64,000 nt of DNA from Vibrio sp. LaRot3 (GCF_027587025.1 NZ_JAPPTI010000001.1:434001-498000); one strand, 5' to 3'; positions 8,422 to 19,483 are shown, counted from the stretch's first letter. Made by a program: numbers and translations. The notes: generated by a model not told the origin, from the letters alone.

Positions 8422-8580
8422 GTTTATATGTACTCAGACAATTAAATTAATAATTATTGATAAAGGTACCTGAGTACATTTTGATTTTTATCGTTTGCGA
8501 TCACGATTTTAGACCGCATTGCTCAAAGGAGCAACGAAAATTACCCGTCACCTGTACGGTTATAGCGGTGTTTGTGATCG
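8398..8580 (-). ncRNA. Structured untranslated RNA candidate between torD and purR
   Basis: About 180 bases with no reading frame but dense pairing. An outer stem CGATCAC (8498-8504)/GTGATCG (8574-8580) encloses an ACCGC (8513-8517)/GCGGT (8565-8569) stem. Inside that are two hairpins: TTGCTC/GAGCAA (8519-8534) and CCGT/ACGG (8545-8559). Next come 10-base arms ATGTACTCAG (8428-8437)/CTGAGTACAT (8470-8479) around an AT-rich loop, and then the terminator. It begins a few bases after the torD stop. It may be a 3'-UTR-derived or independent small RNA. I match it to no known family. Confidence 0.5.
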
Positions 8581-8582
8581 AG

Positions 8583-9233
8583 TTACTCTTCACCAAGCAA
8601 ATAATTGCAATCTAACTCTAAGAAGGCAACTAATAGCGCGGTGACAGCAGCATAAAAACCGAACTCATCAAATTTTTGGCTCTTCGCGCTAAATTGAGGT
8701 ACCCAACTTAAAATATGCTGACGAATAAACGCTTCTTGTTCATGCAGCGCATCTTCTAAATGGCGTTCTTGCTCTAACTCGTTTGAGCGAATAATAAGGT
8801 TGCCCAGAAGATCGAGCTCGATGGCAATATGATCCGCTGGCTCATTAAGGTTTTTATCTACCGCTACGCCATGTTTTGCTAATAGCTCGTCCATTTGTTT
8901 TGCAGGTTCATCGTTCAATAGACCCGTCTTACCAATGTACATTGAGGCGTAGGGTAGGGCAGAGTCTTTATCTGACTTTAAGAACAAATCACAAAAGTCC
9001 GCCGCAAGCTCTAACTGCGCGTCTTCACGGTCAATCAGGCGATTTAATGCATCGATCAGTTTGTCTGTCGCTGGTTTAAGGGTTGGGTTTTCACCTAAGC
9101 CAGTAAGAAAGCCACGAATTTCAGGGCTTTGGTATTGCTCTAGGTCAGCTTCAGTCAACTCTTTAGCGAAAAGGCTAGAGAACCACCAGTAGATTTCAGC
9201 GCGTTTTTCGTTGAACGCTTTTAGCTCTTGCAT
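8583..9233 (-). CDS. torD: TMAO reductase maturation chaperone TorD
   Basis: A 216-residue all-helical cytoplasmic chaperone of the TorD/DmsD family. It binds the Tat signal and core of TorA, helps insert the bis-MGD cofactor and delays export. The N-terminus [20 protein letters not shown] is typical of Vibrio TorD; AELCDLF-like text appears as ADFCDLFL, and [17 protein letters not shown] is the family core motif. ATG 9233 has AGGAG upstream; an open extension of 44 codons further upstream is not conserved. The gene lies divergent from torR and 33 kb from its client torA. Confidence 0.92.
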   Translation of the reverse strand: MQELKAFNEKRAEIYWWFSSLFAKELTEADLEQYQSPEIRGFLTGLGENPTLKPATDKLIDALNRLIDREDAQLELAADFCDLFLKSDKDSALPYASMYIGKTGLLNDEPAKQMDELLAKHGVAVDKNLNEPADHIAIELDLLGNLIIRSNELEQERHLEDALHEQEAFIRQHILSWVPQFSAKSQKFDEFGFYAAVTALLVAFLELDCNYLLGEE

Positions 9234-9471
9234 CAAACATGCTCCTAATTTTCTTATCTTTATTATTCTAGCGGACAAAAGTGAATAGCGATAACACACA
9301 TTATGTAAGAGTGTGAGTAAAAATGGCGAATTGTGAACGGATGGGCTAATTTTGTTTTGAATCAATAAAAAATCATCTTTCTTGATTTTAATTTAACAAA
9401 TACTAGAAATGTTACTGATTATGAATAGAATACACTTGATAACATTTCCCAATGTAAAATAAGTGGTTTAG
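9234..9471. promoter_or_regulatory. torD-torR divergent promoter region
   Basis: 238 bases between divergent start codons, AT-rich. TTATGAATAG at 9419-9428 resembles the reverse of the E. coli tor box (CTGTTCATAT), 44 bases upstream of the torR start, so autoregulation by TorR is possible. The match is short and unproven. Confidence 0.3.
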
Positions 9472-10185
9472 ATGAGCTATCACGTATTAGTAGTAGAAGA
9501 TGACGCAGTAACTCGCAGTAAGCTGGTTGGTTACTTTCAAAATGAAGGTTATGCCGTAAGCGAAGCTCAAAGTGGCGAGCAGATGCGTGAAACTCTACAA
9601 AATAACGACATTGACCTAGTGATGCTTGATATCAACCTTCCTGGAGAGGATGGTCTGATGTTAACGCGTGAACTACGCAGTCAGTCAGACATTGGAATTA
9701 TCTTGGTAACAGGACGCACGGATAGCATTGATAAGATCGTTGGCCTTGAGATGGGTGCAGACGATTACGTAACCAAACCGTTTGAGCTTCGTGAGCTGTT
9801 AGTTCGCGTTAAGAACTTGTTATGGCGCATTTCTTCTGCTCGTAACTCAGATTCTGCTGCTGAACAAAGCAAAAACGATGGTAACACGGTGCGTTTTGGT
9901 GAGTGGACGTTTGACGTTCAGCGCCGTGCGCTAAGCCGTAATGGTGAGCCAGTTAAGTTAACTAAAGCAGAATACGAACTGTTAGTGGCACTTTCTTCAT
10001 ACCCGAACCAAGTGTTAAGCCGTGAACGTATTCTGAATATGATCAGCCATCGCGTAGATGCACCCAATGATCGAACGATCGACGTATTGATTCGTCGTAT
10101 GCGCGCGAAGATGGAGTTCGACCCTAAGAACCCGCAAATCTTTGTCACTGTCCACGGTGAAGGTTACATGTTCGCAGGCGACTAA
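9472..10185 (+). CDS. torR: Response regulator TorR (OmpR family)
   Basis: A 237-residue OmpR/PhoB-type regulator. The receiver domain (1-118) has the acidic pair E9-D10, phospho-acceptor D53 in VMLDINLPGEDG, and the conserved lysine in YVTKPF. The winged-helix DNA-binding domain (about 140-235) ends RTIDVLIRRMRAK...GEGYMF. The text GIILVTGRTD...IVGLEMGADDYVTKP...RVKNLLWRI is much closer to E. coli TorR than to ArcA. It is known to activate TMAO respiration genes on TorS/TorT signalling. No torS or torT is in the window. Confidence 0.88.
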   Translation: MSYHVLVVEDDAVTRSKLVGYFQNEGYAVSEAQSGEQMRETLQNNDIDLVMLDINLPGEDGLMLTRELRSQSDIGIILVTGRTDSIDKIVGLEMGADDYVTKPFELRELLVRVKNLLWRISSARNSDSAAEQSKNDGNTVRFGEWTFDVQRRALSRNGEPVKLTKAEYELLVALSSYPNQVLSRERILNMISHRVDAPNDRTIDVLIRRMRAKMEFDPKNPQIFVTVHGEGYMFAGD

Positions 10186-10203
10186 CTTAAGTCTCGAATC
10201 AAT

Positions 10204-10235
10204 AAAAAAACCGAAGCAATGGCTTCGGTTTTTTT
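10204..10235. terminator. Bidirectional terminator between torR and elyC
   Basis: CCGAAGC-AATG-GCTTCGG stem with seven A before and seven T after, so it can end both convergent genes. Confidence 0.88.
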
Positions 10236-10250
10236 GTATCTGCTGGGGGC

Positions 10251-11054
10251 TTAAAGCTGGCTTTCCGCTGACTCTAAGCTTTTTTCTTCATAGTCTGAAG
10301 CCCAGTCACGCAGGCTTTGCCATGCTGTACCTAAAGTTTCATGCCAGTAGCGCTCGGTTTGCTCTAGGTAAATAGCTTTTGGCGTGTATTTACTCCAAAA
10401 CTGATGAATTTCATTTTGTGCAAGGTAATTGGTTGGAGCTGGGTAAGGCTGCATGCCTGCGGCGTGAAATTCATTTAACGCGCGCTGCATGTGACTTGCC
10501 GAGGTGACCAATACCAGCTCTTTACGCTGTACAAAGGCTGCGGCTTGTCTTGCTTCTTCCCACGTATCTTTTGCTGTTTCGAGCAAAATAATATCGGACT
10601 TAGAAACGCCAAGCGCCAGTGCAACTTTGGCCATCATGCGAGCATTACTTACCTCAGAGCCACCAGAGTAGCCAGAAAGGATGAGTTTAGACCCTGGGTA
10701 GATACGTAAAATACGAATGCCTTCTGCAAGGCGCATCAACGCAGTGCGACTTAGTTCAGAAGTGGGTGGAATTTGGTCATCGACCACGTGACCACTGCCA
10801 AGAACCATAACGTAGTCGATGGATTTATCGACCGGTAAGAACCCTGTGTATTGACGCTCAATCGGTGCAAGCAAACGAGAAGCGACGGGTTGGAAAGAAA
10901 TTAGGAAAATCCCAATGAAGGAGAAAAGTACAACAAAGCAGCCTGTTTTCTGCTTTCTCGTAAACATAATCAACATTAGCCCGAGAAAACCGATAATCAG
11001 CATAGCTGGTAAAGGCATGAGCAACGAAGATACGACTTTTTTCAGCTCAAACAT
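10251..11054 (-). CDS. elyC: Envelope biogenesis factor ElyC (DUF218)
   Basis: A 267-residue inner-membrane protein with two N-terminal hydrophobic segments (about 10-32 and 38-58). A DUF218 domain follows (VMVLGSGH... PGSKLILSGYSGG... KDTWEEARQAAAF... LVTSASHMQRAL). The order and motifs match E. coli YcbC/ElyC, which affects peptidoglycan assembly and the use of the lipid carrier undecaprenyl phosphate. In E. coli it also neighbours cmoM (smtA) and mukFEB, which supports the assignment. A second, soluble DUF218 protein is encoded near 37 kb. Confidence 0.88.
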   Translation of the reverse strand: MFELKKVVSSLLMPLPAMLIIGFLGLMLIMFTRKQKTGCFVVLFSFIGIFLISFQPVASRLLAPIERQYTGFLPVDKSIDYVMVLGSGHVVDDQIPPTSELSRTALMRLAEGIRILRIYPGSKLILSGYSGGSEVSNARMMAKVALALGVSKSDIILLETAKDTWEEARQAAAFVQRKELVLVTSASHMQRALNEFHAAGMQPYPAPTNYLAQNEIHQFWSKYTPKAIYLEQTERYWHETLGTAWQSLRDWASDYEEKSLESAESQL

Positions 11055-11150
11055 ACTTAAATAGTCCGAAAAAACACCAGTTGATGATAATTTAAGAGAA
11101 TCCCTCTTTATATCTGCCTTTCTTGTGACAGAATAGCAGCACGATTAGAC

Positions 11151-11960
11151 ATGATAACCCAAGCTGCTGTGACTGAAGACCGCAATTTCGACGATATTGC
11201 CCACAAATTTGCAAAAAATATTTACGGCTCTGACAAAGGCGAGATTCGCCAAGTCATTGTCTGGCAAGATCTTGAGCAAGCCCTAGATATGTTAAACGCT
11301 GACTCGACAACGCTTCAAGTGTTGGATGCGGGTGGCGGTTTAGCACAAATGTCGCAAAAGATTGCCAAACTCGGACATCAAGTCGCGTTGTGTGATCTAT
11401 CTTCTGAAATGCTCCAATTAGCAGAGCAAGAGATTGAAAAAAACCAGCTGCTTGAGCAGTATCGGCTGATTCATTCTCCGGTGCAGGAGATTGACGCCCA
11501 TTTAGACCAGCCAGTGGATCTGATGATGTTCCACGCGGTGATGGAATGGTTAGCAGACCCAAAGCCTGCACTTGAGAAAGTATTAGATCAGGTGAAACCG
11601 GGTGGTATCGCTTCAGTGATGTTCTATAACCACCATGGGTTAGTCTACAAAAACGTTGTGTGTGGCAATATTCCGCATGTGTTGGATGGCATGCCGCACC
11701 GCAAGAGATTCAAATTACAGCCGCAAAAAGGCTTAATCCCAGCAGACGTCTATCAGTGGATTGAAGACGCAGGGTTTGAAATTTGCGGTAAATCTGGCAT
11801 TCGCTGCTTTAGTGACTACATCGGGAATATGCAGTACATGGGCGATTACCAGCTAGAAGATGTATTGGCTTTAGAACAACAATTATGTCGACAAGAGCCA
11901 TACCTCTCACTAGGCCGATACATTCATGTATGGGCAAGAAAGAAACATAAACAGGAATAA
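11151..11960 (+). CDS. cmoM: tRNA 5-carboxymethoxyuridine methyltransferase CmoM
   Basis: SAM-dependent class I methyltransferase of 269 residues that methylates cmo5U to mcmo5U at the wobble position of certain tRNAs. [18 protein letters not shown] near the N-terminus and [18 protein letters not shown] at the C-terminus are diagnostic. VLDAGGG (57-63) is the SAM-binding motif. The first seven residues precede the conserved start region, so the true start could be a little later. The stop is 2 bases before mukF, as in E. coli, so it leads the muk operon. cmoA and cmoB lie 12 kb further on. Confidence 0.93.
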   Translation: MITQAAVTEDRNFDDIAHKFAKNIYGSDKGEIRQVIVWQDLEQALDMLNADSTTLQVLDAGGGLAQMSQKIAKLGHQVALCDLSSEMLQLAEQEIEKNQLLEQYRLIHSPVQEIDAHLDQPVDLMMFHAVMEWLADPKPALEKVLDQVKPGGIASVMFYNHHGLVYKNVVCGNIPHVLDGMPHRKRFKLQPQKGLIPADVYQWIEDAGFEICGKSGIRCFSDYIGNMQYMGDYQLEDVLALEQQLCRQEPYLSLGRYIHVWARKKHKQE

Positions 11961-11962
11961 CA

Positions 11963-13300
11963 ATGAGTGAGATGACTCTCAATGTTGCTGAGCAGCCAAT
12001 CGATGAATTGGTTGGCTGGGTTAAGCAACACGATTTCTCATTGAACCTTAGCAATGAAAGATTGGCTTTCTTGATTGCTATCGCAGTGCTTAGCAATGAA
12101 AGGTTTGATGAAGAATTGGGTGAAGGTGAACTCCACGATGCGTTTACTATCGTCACTCGATTATTTGAAGATACGGGCGAAGCGTCCGCATTTCGTGCCA
12201 ACAATGCCATCAATGAAATGGTAAAGCAGCGTTTAATTAGCCGTTTTACTAGTGAAATTACGGACGGCGCGAGTATCTACCGCTTATCTCCGCTGGCGAT
12301 TGGTATTACCGATTACTACGTGCGCCACCGTGAATTCTCTAAGCTTAAGCTTTCTATTCAGTTGTCTATGGTCGCGGATGAAATGGCGAAGGCCATTGAA
12401 GCGGCGCAAAAAGGCGGTACGCCAGGCCACTGGAAGAAGAACGTTTATGGCGTTTTAAAATACTCAGTGGGTGAGATTTTTGATCAAATCGACCTCAACC
12501 AACGTGTGATGGATGAGCAGCAGCAATCGGTGAAAAACCAAATTGCTGAGCTGCTAAATAAAGACTGGCGAGACGCCATCAACAACTGTGAAGCTCTGTT
12601 ATCAGAGACATCCAACACATTAAAAGAGCTACAAGACACCCTCCAAGCTGCTGGTGATGAGTTACAAACTCAAATCCTAGATATCCAAGAAATTGTCTAC
12701 GGTGATGAAGAGCTCGATTTCGTTGAAGAAACCTTGTTTGGTTTGCAGATGAAGCTCGACCGCATTACTAGCTGGGGTCAACAAGCGATTGACCTTTGGA
12801 TTGGTTACGACCGACACGTACACAAGTTTATCCGTACTGCAATTGATATGGATAAGAACCGCGCGTTTAGCTCGCGTCTACGTCAGTCGGTTAAAGATTA
12901 TTTCGATGCTCCATGGTTCTTAACCTATGCCGATGCTGAACGTCTGTCAGACCTGCGTGATGAAGCGCTGGTATTGCGTGACGATGAAGTAACAGGCCAA
13001 GTGCCAATGGAAGTCGAATACGAAGAGTTTCAACAGGTCAATGATGAGTTGTCTGAACGTATTGGTGACATGCTTAAAGTACACAAAGAGCAGGGTACAC
13101 CAATCGATCTTGGCATCGTTCTGCGTGATTACTTAGCGCAACACCCACATACTCATCACTTTGATTTAGCACGCATCGTTGTCGACCAAGCGGTACGTCT
13201 GGGTTATTCAGAATCCGACTACCAAGCGGTTCAGCCTGATTGGCAAGCGATCAACGAATTTGGTGCAAAGGTACAAGCAAATGTCATCGACAGATATTAA
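11963..13300 (+). CDS. mukF: Chromosome partition protein MukF (kleisin)
   Basis: The 445-residue kleisin subunit of the MukBEF condensin, close to the E. coli length. It has an N-terminal winged-helix dimerisation domain (about 10-115: [14 protein letters not shown]...), a helical middle region (115-290), and a C-terminal winged helix that contacts the MukB head. MukF bridges MukB heads and binds MukE dimers, organising the nucleoid. It overlaps mukE by 20 bases. Confidence 0.95.
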   Translation: MSEMTLNVAEQPIDELVGWVKQHDFSLNLSNERLAFLIAIAVLSNERFDEELGEGELHDAFTIVTRLFEDTGEASAFRANNAINEMVKQRLISRFTSEITDGASIYRLSPLAIGITDYYVRHREFSKLKLSIQLSMVADEMAKAIEAAQKGGTPGHWKKNVYGVLKYSVGEIFDQIDLNQRVMDEQQQSVKNQIAELLNKDWRDAINNCEALLSETSNTLKELQDTLQAAGDELQTQILDIQEIVYGDEELDFVEETLFGLQMKLDRITSWGQQAIDLWIGYDRHVHKFIRTAIDMDKNRAFSSRLRQSVKDYFDAPWFLTYADAERLSDLRDEALVLRDDEVTGQVPMEVEYEEFQQVNDELSERIGDMLKVHKEQGTPIDLGIVLRDYLAQHPHTHHFDLARIVVDQAVRLGYSESDYQAVQPDWQAINEFGAKVQANVIDRY

Positions 13301-14003
13301 TGAATACATGTCAGAGAATCTGGCAAAAGCAATTTCTAACCCTTTGTTCCCAGCGCTAGATAGCATGCTGCGAGCAGGGCGTCATATTTCAACGGAAGAT
13401 TTAGACAATCACGCGTTACTGGCGGATTTCGAAACTGAGTTGGCACTGTTTTATCAGCGTTACAACACTGAGCTAGTGAAAGCACCTGAAGGTTTCTTTT
13501 ACTTGCGTCCGCGTTCCACTTCTTTGATTGGCCGTAGTGTGCTCTCAGAGCTGGATATGCTGGTGGGCAAGGTGCTGTGTTTCCTTTACTTAAGCCCTGA
13601 GCGTTTGGCTCACGAAGGTATTTTCACTAATCAAGAAATGTACGATGAGCTGCTTCAACTTGCTGATGAAACTAAGTTGATGAAGTTAGTGACCAACCGT
13701 GCAACGGGTTCAGACTTAGATAAAGAAAAGCTGTTCGAAAAAGTGCGCACTTCGCTACGTCGTTTACGTCGTTTAGGCATGGTGATTAACATCGGTGAAA
13801 CGGGCAAGTTCCGTATCAGCGAAGCGGTGTTCCGCTTCGGTGCAGATGTTCGCGTGGGCGATGATATGCGTGAAGCACAGCTACGCTTGATTCGTGATGG
13901 TGAAGCAGTGGTGCACACCAAAGAGCCAAGCCAAGGCAGTCTATTGAATGAAGAAGATCAAACCGACGATCAAGAACAACAAGAATTAGAAGGTGAAGCA
14001 TGA
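13281..14003 (+). CDS. mukE: Chromosome partition protein MukE
   Basis: A 240-residue winged-helix protein that binds MukF and regulates the MukB ATPase. The core [29 protein letters not shown] and [11 protein letters not shown] is strongly conserved. I chose ATG 13281 ([10 protein letters not shown]), inside the end of mukF and with AAGG upstream. An upstream frame extension of 34 codons is only the overlap with mukF in another frame. The C-terminal 30 residues are acidic and low in complexity. The stop overlaps mukB in an ATGA arrangement. Confidence 0.95.
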   Translation: MSSTDINEYMSENLAKAISNPLFPALDSMLRAGRHISTEDLDNHALLADFETELALFYQRYNTELVKAPEGFFYLRPRSTSLIGRSVLSELDMLVGKVLCFLYLSPERLAHEGIFTNQEMYDELLQLADETKLMKLVTNRATGSDLDKEKLFEKVRTSLRRLRRLGMVINIGETGKFRISEAVFRFGADVRVGDDMREAQLRLIRDGEAVVHTKEPSQGSLLNEEDQTDDQEQQELEGEA

Positions 14004-17000
14004 TTGAAAGAGGTAAATATCAATCGCTGACCATGATCAACTGGAACGGCTTCTTTGCTCGCACTTTTGATATTGATGGTCTAGTTACCACTCTCTCTGG
14101 TGGTAACGGTGCTGGTAAGTCGACCACAATGGCGGCGTTTATTACCGCGTTGATTCCTGACCAAACGTTACTGCACTTCCGCAACACCACTGAAGCGGGC
14201 AGTAGCCAATCTTCACGCGATAAAGGCCTATACGGTAAGTTACAACCGGGCGCATGTTATGCCGCTCTGGATGTGGTTAACTCGCGTAATCAGCGTTTGC
14301 TATTTGCGGTGAAGCTGCAGCAAGTGGCGGGCCGTGATAAGAAAGTAGATATCAAACCGTTTGTTATCCAAGGTCTACCAAGCCATGTGAAGCCGACCGA
14401 TCTATTGATTGAAAGCGTTTCAGATACGCAAGCTCGTGTACGTCAAATTAATGATGTTAAAGAGAGTGCGCTGCAATACGAAGGTGTTCAGTTTAAAGCC
14501 TTCCCATCGATTGTGGATTACCATGCGCAAATGTTTGAGTTCGGTGTGATTCCGAAGAAACTGCGTAACTCATCAGATCGTTCTAAATTCTATCGTTTGA
14601 TTGAGGCATCACTGTACGGTGGTATCTCAAGTGCGATTACTCGCTCACTACGTGATTACTTGTTGCCACAAAATGGCGGCGTGAAGAAAGCCTTCCAAGA
14701 TATGGAATCTGCGCTGCGTGAAAACCGCATGACGCTAGAGGCGATCAAAACCACGCAAGCGGATCGCGACCTGTTCAAACACTTGATTACCGAATCGACC
14801 AATTACGTTGCCGCAGACTACATGCGCCACGCCAATGATCGTCGTAACAAGCTAGAGCAAACCCTATCGCTGCGCTCTGAACTATTTGGCTCACGCGAAA
14901 CCTTGCTAGAGCAGAACAAGCTACTGAACCGAGTTCAAGAAGAGCTAGAGCTTCTGGTAGAGAGTGAATCAGCACTAGAACAAGACTACCAAGCTGCTTC
15001 AGACCATCTGCAACTGGTGCAAAACGCATTGCGTCAACAAGAGAAGATCGAGCGCTACCAAGAAGATTTGGAAGAGCTAAACGAGCGTCTTGAAGAGCAG
15101 CTAATGGTGGTTGAAGAAGCGCAAGAGCGCGTTCTGATGGCTGAAGAGCAAGCCACCGTTAGTGAAGAAGAAGTTGATAGCCTAAAAACACAACTTGCTG
15201 ATTACCAACAAGCGCTAGACGTACAGCAAACTCGTGCATTGCAATATCAACAAGCGGTGCAAGCGTTAGATAAAGCGAAACAACTGCTTGATGATGAGTC
15301 ATTAACAGCGGAAAGCGCGCAATCTCTAGTTAGTGAATTAAAGAACAAAGAACAGCAGCAAACCACTGAACTTCTTGCGCTTAAACACAAATTGGATATG
15401 TCTTCGGCTGCGGCTCAGCAGTTTGAAACTGCGCTTAAATTGGTTCAAAACATTGTGGGCGATTGCCCGCGTAACCAAGCTTCTGATCACGCTAAGCAAG
15501 CCATTAACCAAGCTCGTGATGCTAAGCAATTAGCACAAAATGAGCAGCAATGGCGTGCGCAGCATCGTGACTTAGAACGTTCTATTGCTCAGCAGCGCCA
15601 AGCAAAGCAATTGGCTGATGAGTACCAAAAACAGCATCAAGCTCAACTAACCGATGAGCTAAGTTTTGAGCAAGAGCGTGAGCGTCACGCCATGCAAATT
15701 GAAACGCTAGAAGTGGCGCAGGAAGAGGTGCGTGAGCAGCGCAGTGAACAGCGTCGGCTAGAACAAGATGCAACGGTTGAAATCAACAAACTTGAAGCCA
15801 TCGCACCAACGTGGATTGCGGCAAGTGATGCGCTAGAAAGTCTGCGTGAACAAAGTGGCGCTGAGCTAGAAGATAGCCAAGCTGTCATGTCTCACATGCA
15901 GACGGTTCTTGAACAAGAGAAGCAGCAATCTATCGCAAAAGATAAGTTAGCTGAGCGTCGCACTTTCCTTGATGGTGAGATTGAACGTCTCGCTTCACCG
16001 GGTGGCTCTAATGACCCACGTCTGAAAGGCTTAGCGGATACGCTTGGTGGCGTACTGCTTTCTGAGATTTACGATGACATCACGATTGATGATGCGCCGT
16101 ATTTCAGTGCGATGTATGGCCCAGCACGTCACGCAATTGTTGTTTCTGACCTGTCGGGTATCGAAGAGAAGTTGGTGGAACTGGACGACTGTCCAGAAGA
16201 CCTTTACATCATCGAAGGTGATGTAGATGCATTTGATGACAGCAGTTTTGATGCTGAAGAGCTAGAAGGCGCTGTTTGTGTTCGTATGAACCAACGCCAA
16301 ATGCGTTACTCTCGTTTACCTGAAATTCCATTGTTTGGCCGTGCAGCGCGTGAACAACGTTTAGAGTTGCTACGTAACGAGCGTGAAGAAGTGGTTGAGC
16401 AGCATGCGAAAGCTGCGTTTGATTCGCAGAAATTGCAGCGTCTATACCAAGCGTTCAACAACTTTGTCGCTAAGCACATTCAAGTCGCATTTGAATCAGA
16501 TCCTGAGCAAGCTCTGCAAAAAGCACGTGATAAGCGTAATCAAGTTGTGCGTCTATTGTCTGATCTCGACAACAAAGAACAGCAACAACGCAGTCAGCTT
16601 TTAGCGAGCAAGCAGGCCATCGCACTGCTAGATAAACTTGCGCCGACCATGGCGTTGGTAGAAGACGAGACATTAGCCGAGCGTTTTGCTGAGCTTGATG
16701 CGCAGTTAGAGCAGCTTTCTCAAGCGAAAGCATTCATTGCTCAACATGGCAAAGCCGTGCAAGAGCTTGAATCAATTGTCTCTGCGCTGGATGCTGACCC
16801 AGAGCAATTTGATGCACTAACGGCGAACTATCAACGTGCTGACCAAGAGCTACAAACGCTGAAAACAAACTTGTTTGCGTTGGCAGATTTGGTTGAGCGT
16901 CGTCACTACTTTGCGTACTCAGATTCAGTTGACCTATTGAACAAGAGCAGTGAGCTAAGCGAACAGCTAAAAGCGAAACTGGTACAGGCGGAATCGGCAC

Positions 17001-18457
17001 GTACACGTGGCCGTGAAGAGCTGAAACAAGCGCAAAGCCAGATGAACCAGTACAACCAAGTATTGGCGTCATTGAAGAGCTCACATCAAGCTAAACAAGA
17101 AACAGTTCAAGAGTTCAAGCAAGAGCTGCAAGAGTTTGGTGTTACTGCTGATGAGGGTGCACAAGAGCGTGCACAGCGTCGTCGTGACGAGCTACAAGAA
17201 CGCCTACACAGCTCTCGTAATCGTAAGAGTGAATACGAACGTACCATCACTTCAACTGAGCTTGAGATGAAGGGGCTGGCTAAGCGTCTTAAGAAAGTTC
17301 AAAAAGAGTATGCCGAGCTACGCACCTTCGTGGTTGCAGCGAAAGCGGGCTGGTGTTCAGTTCTGCGTCTAGCTCGTGAGAACGATGTAGAGCGTCGTCT
17401 GCACAAGCGTGAACTGGCTTACCTGTCAGCGGCAGAGCTGCGTTCAATGTCGGATAAATCATTGGGTGCACTTCGTCTTGCTGTGGCAGACAACGATGAC
17501 CTTCGTGATGCGCTGCGCTTATCAGAAGATACAGCTCATCCAGAGCGCAAAGTACTGTTCTACATTGCGGTGTACCAACACCTACGTGAACGTATTCGCC
17601 AAGACATTATTCGTACAGATGACCCTGTTGAAGCTATCGAAGAAATGGAAGTAGAGCTGGCTCGTCTAACTGAAGAACTGACTCAGCGTGAAAACCGTCT
17701 AGCGATTAGCTCTGATTCAGTTGCTAGCATCATTAAGAAGACAATTCAGCGTGAGCAAAACCGTATTCGCATGCTGAACCAAGGCCTATCGAACATTTCG
17801 TTCGGTCAGGTGAAAGGCGTACGTCTAAACGTGAAAGTACGTGAGAGCCACGAAGTGTTGCTTCATGGTCTAGCAGCGCAGCAAGAGCAGCATAAAGATC
17901 TGTTTGAAAGCCCGCGTTACACCTTCTCTGAAGCGATGGCTAAGCTATTCCAACGTGTGAATCCACATATCGATATGGGTCAACGTTCACCACAAGTCTT
18001 GGGTGAAGAGCTACTTGATTACCGTAACTATCTAGAGCTAAGTGTGGAAGTCAACCGTGGTTCGGATGGCTGGTTACAAGCGGAATCAGGCGCACTGTCT
18101 ACCGGTGAGGCGATTGGTACCGGTCAGTCGATTCTATTGATGGTGGTGCAAAGCTGGGAAGAAGAGTCACGCCGCTTGCGCAGTAAAGATATCGTGCCAT
18201 GTCGCTTGTTGTTCCTTGATGAGGCAGCGCGTCTGGATGCGAAATCTATCTCGACGCTATTCGAGCTTTGTGACCGTTTGGATATGCAGTTGCTTATCGC
18301 TGCTCCTGAGAACATCAGCCCAGAGAAAGGCACCACCTATAAACTGGTTCGTAAAGTGTTTAAAGATCATGAACACGTACACGTGGTTGGTTTGCGCGGT
18401 TTTGGCCAAGAGCCAAAGGCAAAAACGGAAGTTCAAGAGTTAATCGAAGAACTTTAG
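14000..18457 (+). CDS. mukB: Chromosome partition protein MukB (SMC-like ATPase)
   Basis: A 1485-residue SMC-like protein. The head has Walker A GGNGAGKS at 34-41. Long coiled coils run from about 285 to 665, and the hinge (about 666-780: [20 protein letters not shown]...LFGRAARE) binds topoisomerase IV in E. coli. A second coiled coil runs to about 1240. The C-terminal head has the signature [12 protein letters not shown] (from 1366) and Walker [12 protein letters not shown] with D1407-E1408. The length equals the E. coli protein within one residue. It forms a cmoM-mukF-mukE-mukB operon with overlapping genes and a strong terminator. There is no sign of truncation. Confidence 0.96.
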   Translation: MIERGKYQSLTMINWNGFFARTFDIDGLVTTLSGGNGAGKSTTMAAFITALIPDQTLLHFRNTTEAGSSQSSRDKGLYGKLQPGACYAALDVVNSRNQRLLFAVKLQQVAGRDKKVDIKPFVIQGLPSHVKPTDLLIESVSDTQARVRQINDVKESALQYEGVQFKAFPSIVDYHAQMFEFGVIPKKLRNSSDRSKFYRLIEASLYGGISSAITRSLRDYLLPQNGGVKKAFQDMESALRENRMTLEAIKTTQADRDLFKHLITESTNYVAADYMRHANDRRNKLEQTLSLRSELFGSRETLLEQNKLLNRVQEELELLVESESALEQDYQAASDHLQLVQNALRQQEKIERYQEDLEELNERLEEQLMVVEEAQERVLMAEEQATVSEEEVDSLKTQLADYQQALDVQQTRALQYQQAVQALDKAKQLLDDESLTAESAQSLVSELKNKEQQQTTELLALKHKLDMSSAAAQQFETALKLVQNIVGDCPRNQASDHAKQAINQARDAKQLAQNEQQWRAQHRDLERSIAQQRQAKQLADEYQKQHQAQLTDELSFEQERERHAMQIETLEVAQEEVREQRSEQRRLEQDATVEINKLEAIAPTWIAASDALESLREQSGAELEDSQAVMSHMQTVLEQEKQQSIAKDKLAERRTFLDGEIERLASPGGSNDPRLKGLADTLGGVLLSEIYDDITIDDAPYFSAMYGPARHAIVVSDLSGIEEKLVELDDCPEDLYIIEGDVDAFDDSSFDAEELEGAVCVRMNQRQMRYSRLPEIPLFGRAAREQRLELLRNEREEVVEQHAKAAFDSQKLQRLYQAFNNFVAKHIQVAFESDPEQALQKARDKRNQVVRLLSDLDNKEQQQRSQLLASKQAIALLDKLAPTMALVEDETLAERFAELDAQLEQLSQAKAFIAQHGKAVQELESIVSALDADPEQFDALTANYQRADQELQTLKTNLFALADLVERRHYFAYSDSVDLLNKSSELSEQLKAKLVQAESARTRGREELKQAQSQMNQYNQVLASLKSSHQAKQETVQEFKQELQEFGVTADEGAQERAQRRRDELQERLHSSRNRKSEYERTITSTELEMKGLAKRLKKVQKEYAELRTFVVAAKAGWCSVLRLARENDVERRLHKRELAYLSAAELRSMSDKSLGALRLAVADNDDLRDALRLSEDTAHPERKVLFYIAVYQHLRERIRQDIIRTDDPVEAIEEMEVELARLTEELTQRENRLAISSDSVASIIKKTIQREQNRIRMLNQGLSNISFGQVKGVRLNVKVRESHEVLLHGLAAQQEQHKDLFESPRYTFSEAMAKLFQRVNPHIDMGQRSPQVLGEELLDYRNYLELSVEVNRGSDGWLQAESGALSTGEAIGTGQSILLMVVQSWEEESRRLRSKDIVPCRLLFLDEAARLDAKSISTLFELCDRLDMQLLIAAPENISPEKGTTYKLVRKVFKDHEHVHVVGLRGFGQEPKAKTEVQELIEEL

Positions 18458-18474
18458 CCGTGAGTTAAATAGCG

Positions 18475-18503
18475 AAAGGGCACCGATTGGTGCCCTTTGT
18501 TTT
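18475..18503 (+). terminator. Rho-independent terminator of the muk operon
   Basis: AAAGGGCACC-GATT-GGTGCCCTTT stem followed by GTTTT. Confidence 0.85.
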
Positions 18504-18543
18504 ATGTTTGCATACTCGTGGATAACCACGTTTACTTGTTGTT

Positions 18544-18762
18544 TTATTTCTCTTCTGCTTCTGCAACGAACTCTAGAATGTCCCCCGGCTGACAATCTAA
18601 ATGTTTACAAATGCTTTCTAAAGTCGCCAATTTGACTGCTTTTGCCCGCCCGTTTTTTAATACGGATAAGTTTTGCTCAGTAATACCGATTAATGCAGAA
18701 AGCTCATTGGAGCGCATTTTTCGCTTGGCGAGCATAACGTCCAAGTTAATGATGATAGGCAT
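18544..18762 (-). CDS. Small Cro/CI-type HTH regulator
   Basis: A 72-residue protein that is almost only an HTH_3/YozG-like domain: MLAKRKMRSNELSALIGITE is the first half and NLSVLKNGRAKAVKLATLES the recognition helix and beyond. CQPGDILEF is the usual end. Such regulators are commonly paired with DUF2975 membrane proteins, and here the gene starts 11 bases after a DUF2975 gene. It probably controls this operon; a TATCG-type palindrome upstream is a candidate operator. Confidence 0.85.
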   Translation of the reverse strand: MPIIINLDVMLAKRKMRSNELSALIGITEQNLSVLKNGRAKAVKLATLESICKHLDCQPGDILEFVAEAEEK

Positions 18763-18773
18763 AGAAAATCACT

Positions 18774-19307
18774 TTAAATAGTCAGAGTTTGTTCATCGTA
18801 TAAGCCTTTCGCTTCACGCATTACTTTGGCGATGAGTCGAATCATAATACCGATGATAAGCAATGTGATGTCACTATCCGTTAAACCGAAGCTCACGGTA
18901 GTCTCTTCAAGGTTATAGGTTAACGCTGGACCCATTAATAATCCAACAGCAAAACCGGCAAATACGTACAAAATGATGTAGTTAGCAATGTTGTGGTAAC
19001 AGTTTACATTGTCCATAGCGAAGATTTTGCCATCTCGGTATAGGCGGAAAAGGGTAATCAGTTGCCAAACGATCATACTTGCAACCACTACAGTGATGTT
19101 TGATACAGCGAACCCAATCAATGCTGGGCCTATATCAAGAGGTAGCTCAAGGTAGTATGGAAAGTCCGCCATAAAGAACTCATTGTTGACATCAAAAACA
19201 GCACCAAACCACATAACAGCGTTAAACACTGGGTTGATGATTAGTACAGCCCAAAGACAGATCAGCAAGCGTTGACTGATTTTGCGAATGCCAGATAGGT
19301 TATCCAT
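18774..19307 (-). CDS. DUF2975 membrane protein
   Basis: 177 residues with four hydrophobic segments (about 14-36, 58-82, 106-128 and 142-160). The loop LITLFRLYRDGKIFAMDNVNCY is the DUF2975 hallmark. The function is unknown. The tandem with a small HTH regulator is common in bacteria and suggests the membrane protein affects the regulator's activity, but this is inference. Confidence 0.8.
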   Translation of the reverse strand: MDNLSGIRKISQRLLICLWAVLIINPVFNAVMWFGAVFDVNNEFFMADFPYYLELPLDIGPALIGFAVSNITVVVASMIVWQLITLFRLYRDGKIFAMDNVNCYHNIANYIILYVFAGFAVGLLMGPALTYNLEETTVSFGLTDSDITLLIIGIMIRLIAKVMREAKGLYDEQTLTI

Positions 19308-19373
19308 TTATTATTCCTCGTATTGATTGGATGGGGGGATAATATGGATTTATAAAATAAAGATCAATAACAA

Positions 19374-19392
19374 ATTATCGTAAAACGATAAT
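19374..19392. promoter_or_regulatory. Palindrome upstream of the DUF2975/HTH operon
   Basis: ATTATCGT-AAA-ACGATAAT, perfect 8-base arms, 67-85 bases upstream of the DUF2975 start codon. A further half (TTATCGTTG) lies just beyond, near 19403. It is a candidate operator for the small HTH protein. Confidence 0.45.
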
Positions 19393-19431
19393 TTTTTAAT
19401 GTTTATCGTTGTTTTCTATGGTTTGGAAATG

Positions 19432-19458
19432 TAAAAAAGGCCACTAAATCAGTGGCCT
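19432..19458 (-). terminator. Rho-independent terminator of the ATP-grasp operon
   Basis: AGGCCACT-AAATC-AGTGGCCT stem with six T on the minus strand, 25 bases beyond the ATP-grasp stop. Confidence 0.85.
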
Positions 19459-19483
19459 ATAGAGACGGTTTGTGTTGGATAAA

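Noticed and set aside
8490..8501. PurR-like half-site ATCGTTTGCGAT
   Set aside because: One half matches, but it is part of the structured RNA stem and lies over 200 bases upstream of purR. Not called as an operator.
18544..19307. HTH + DUF2975 pair as a toxin-antitoxin or phage remnant
   Set aside because: The size, four membrane segments and DUF2975 motif fit a known regulator/membrane-protein pair. No other phage or toxin signature is nearby.
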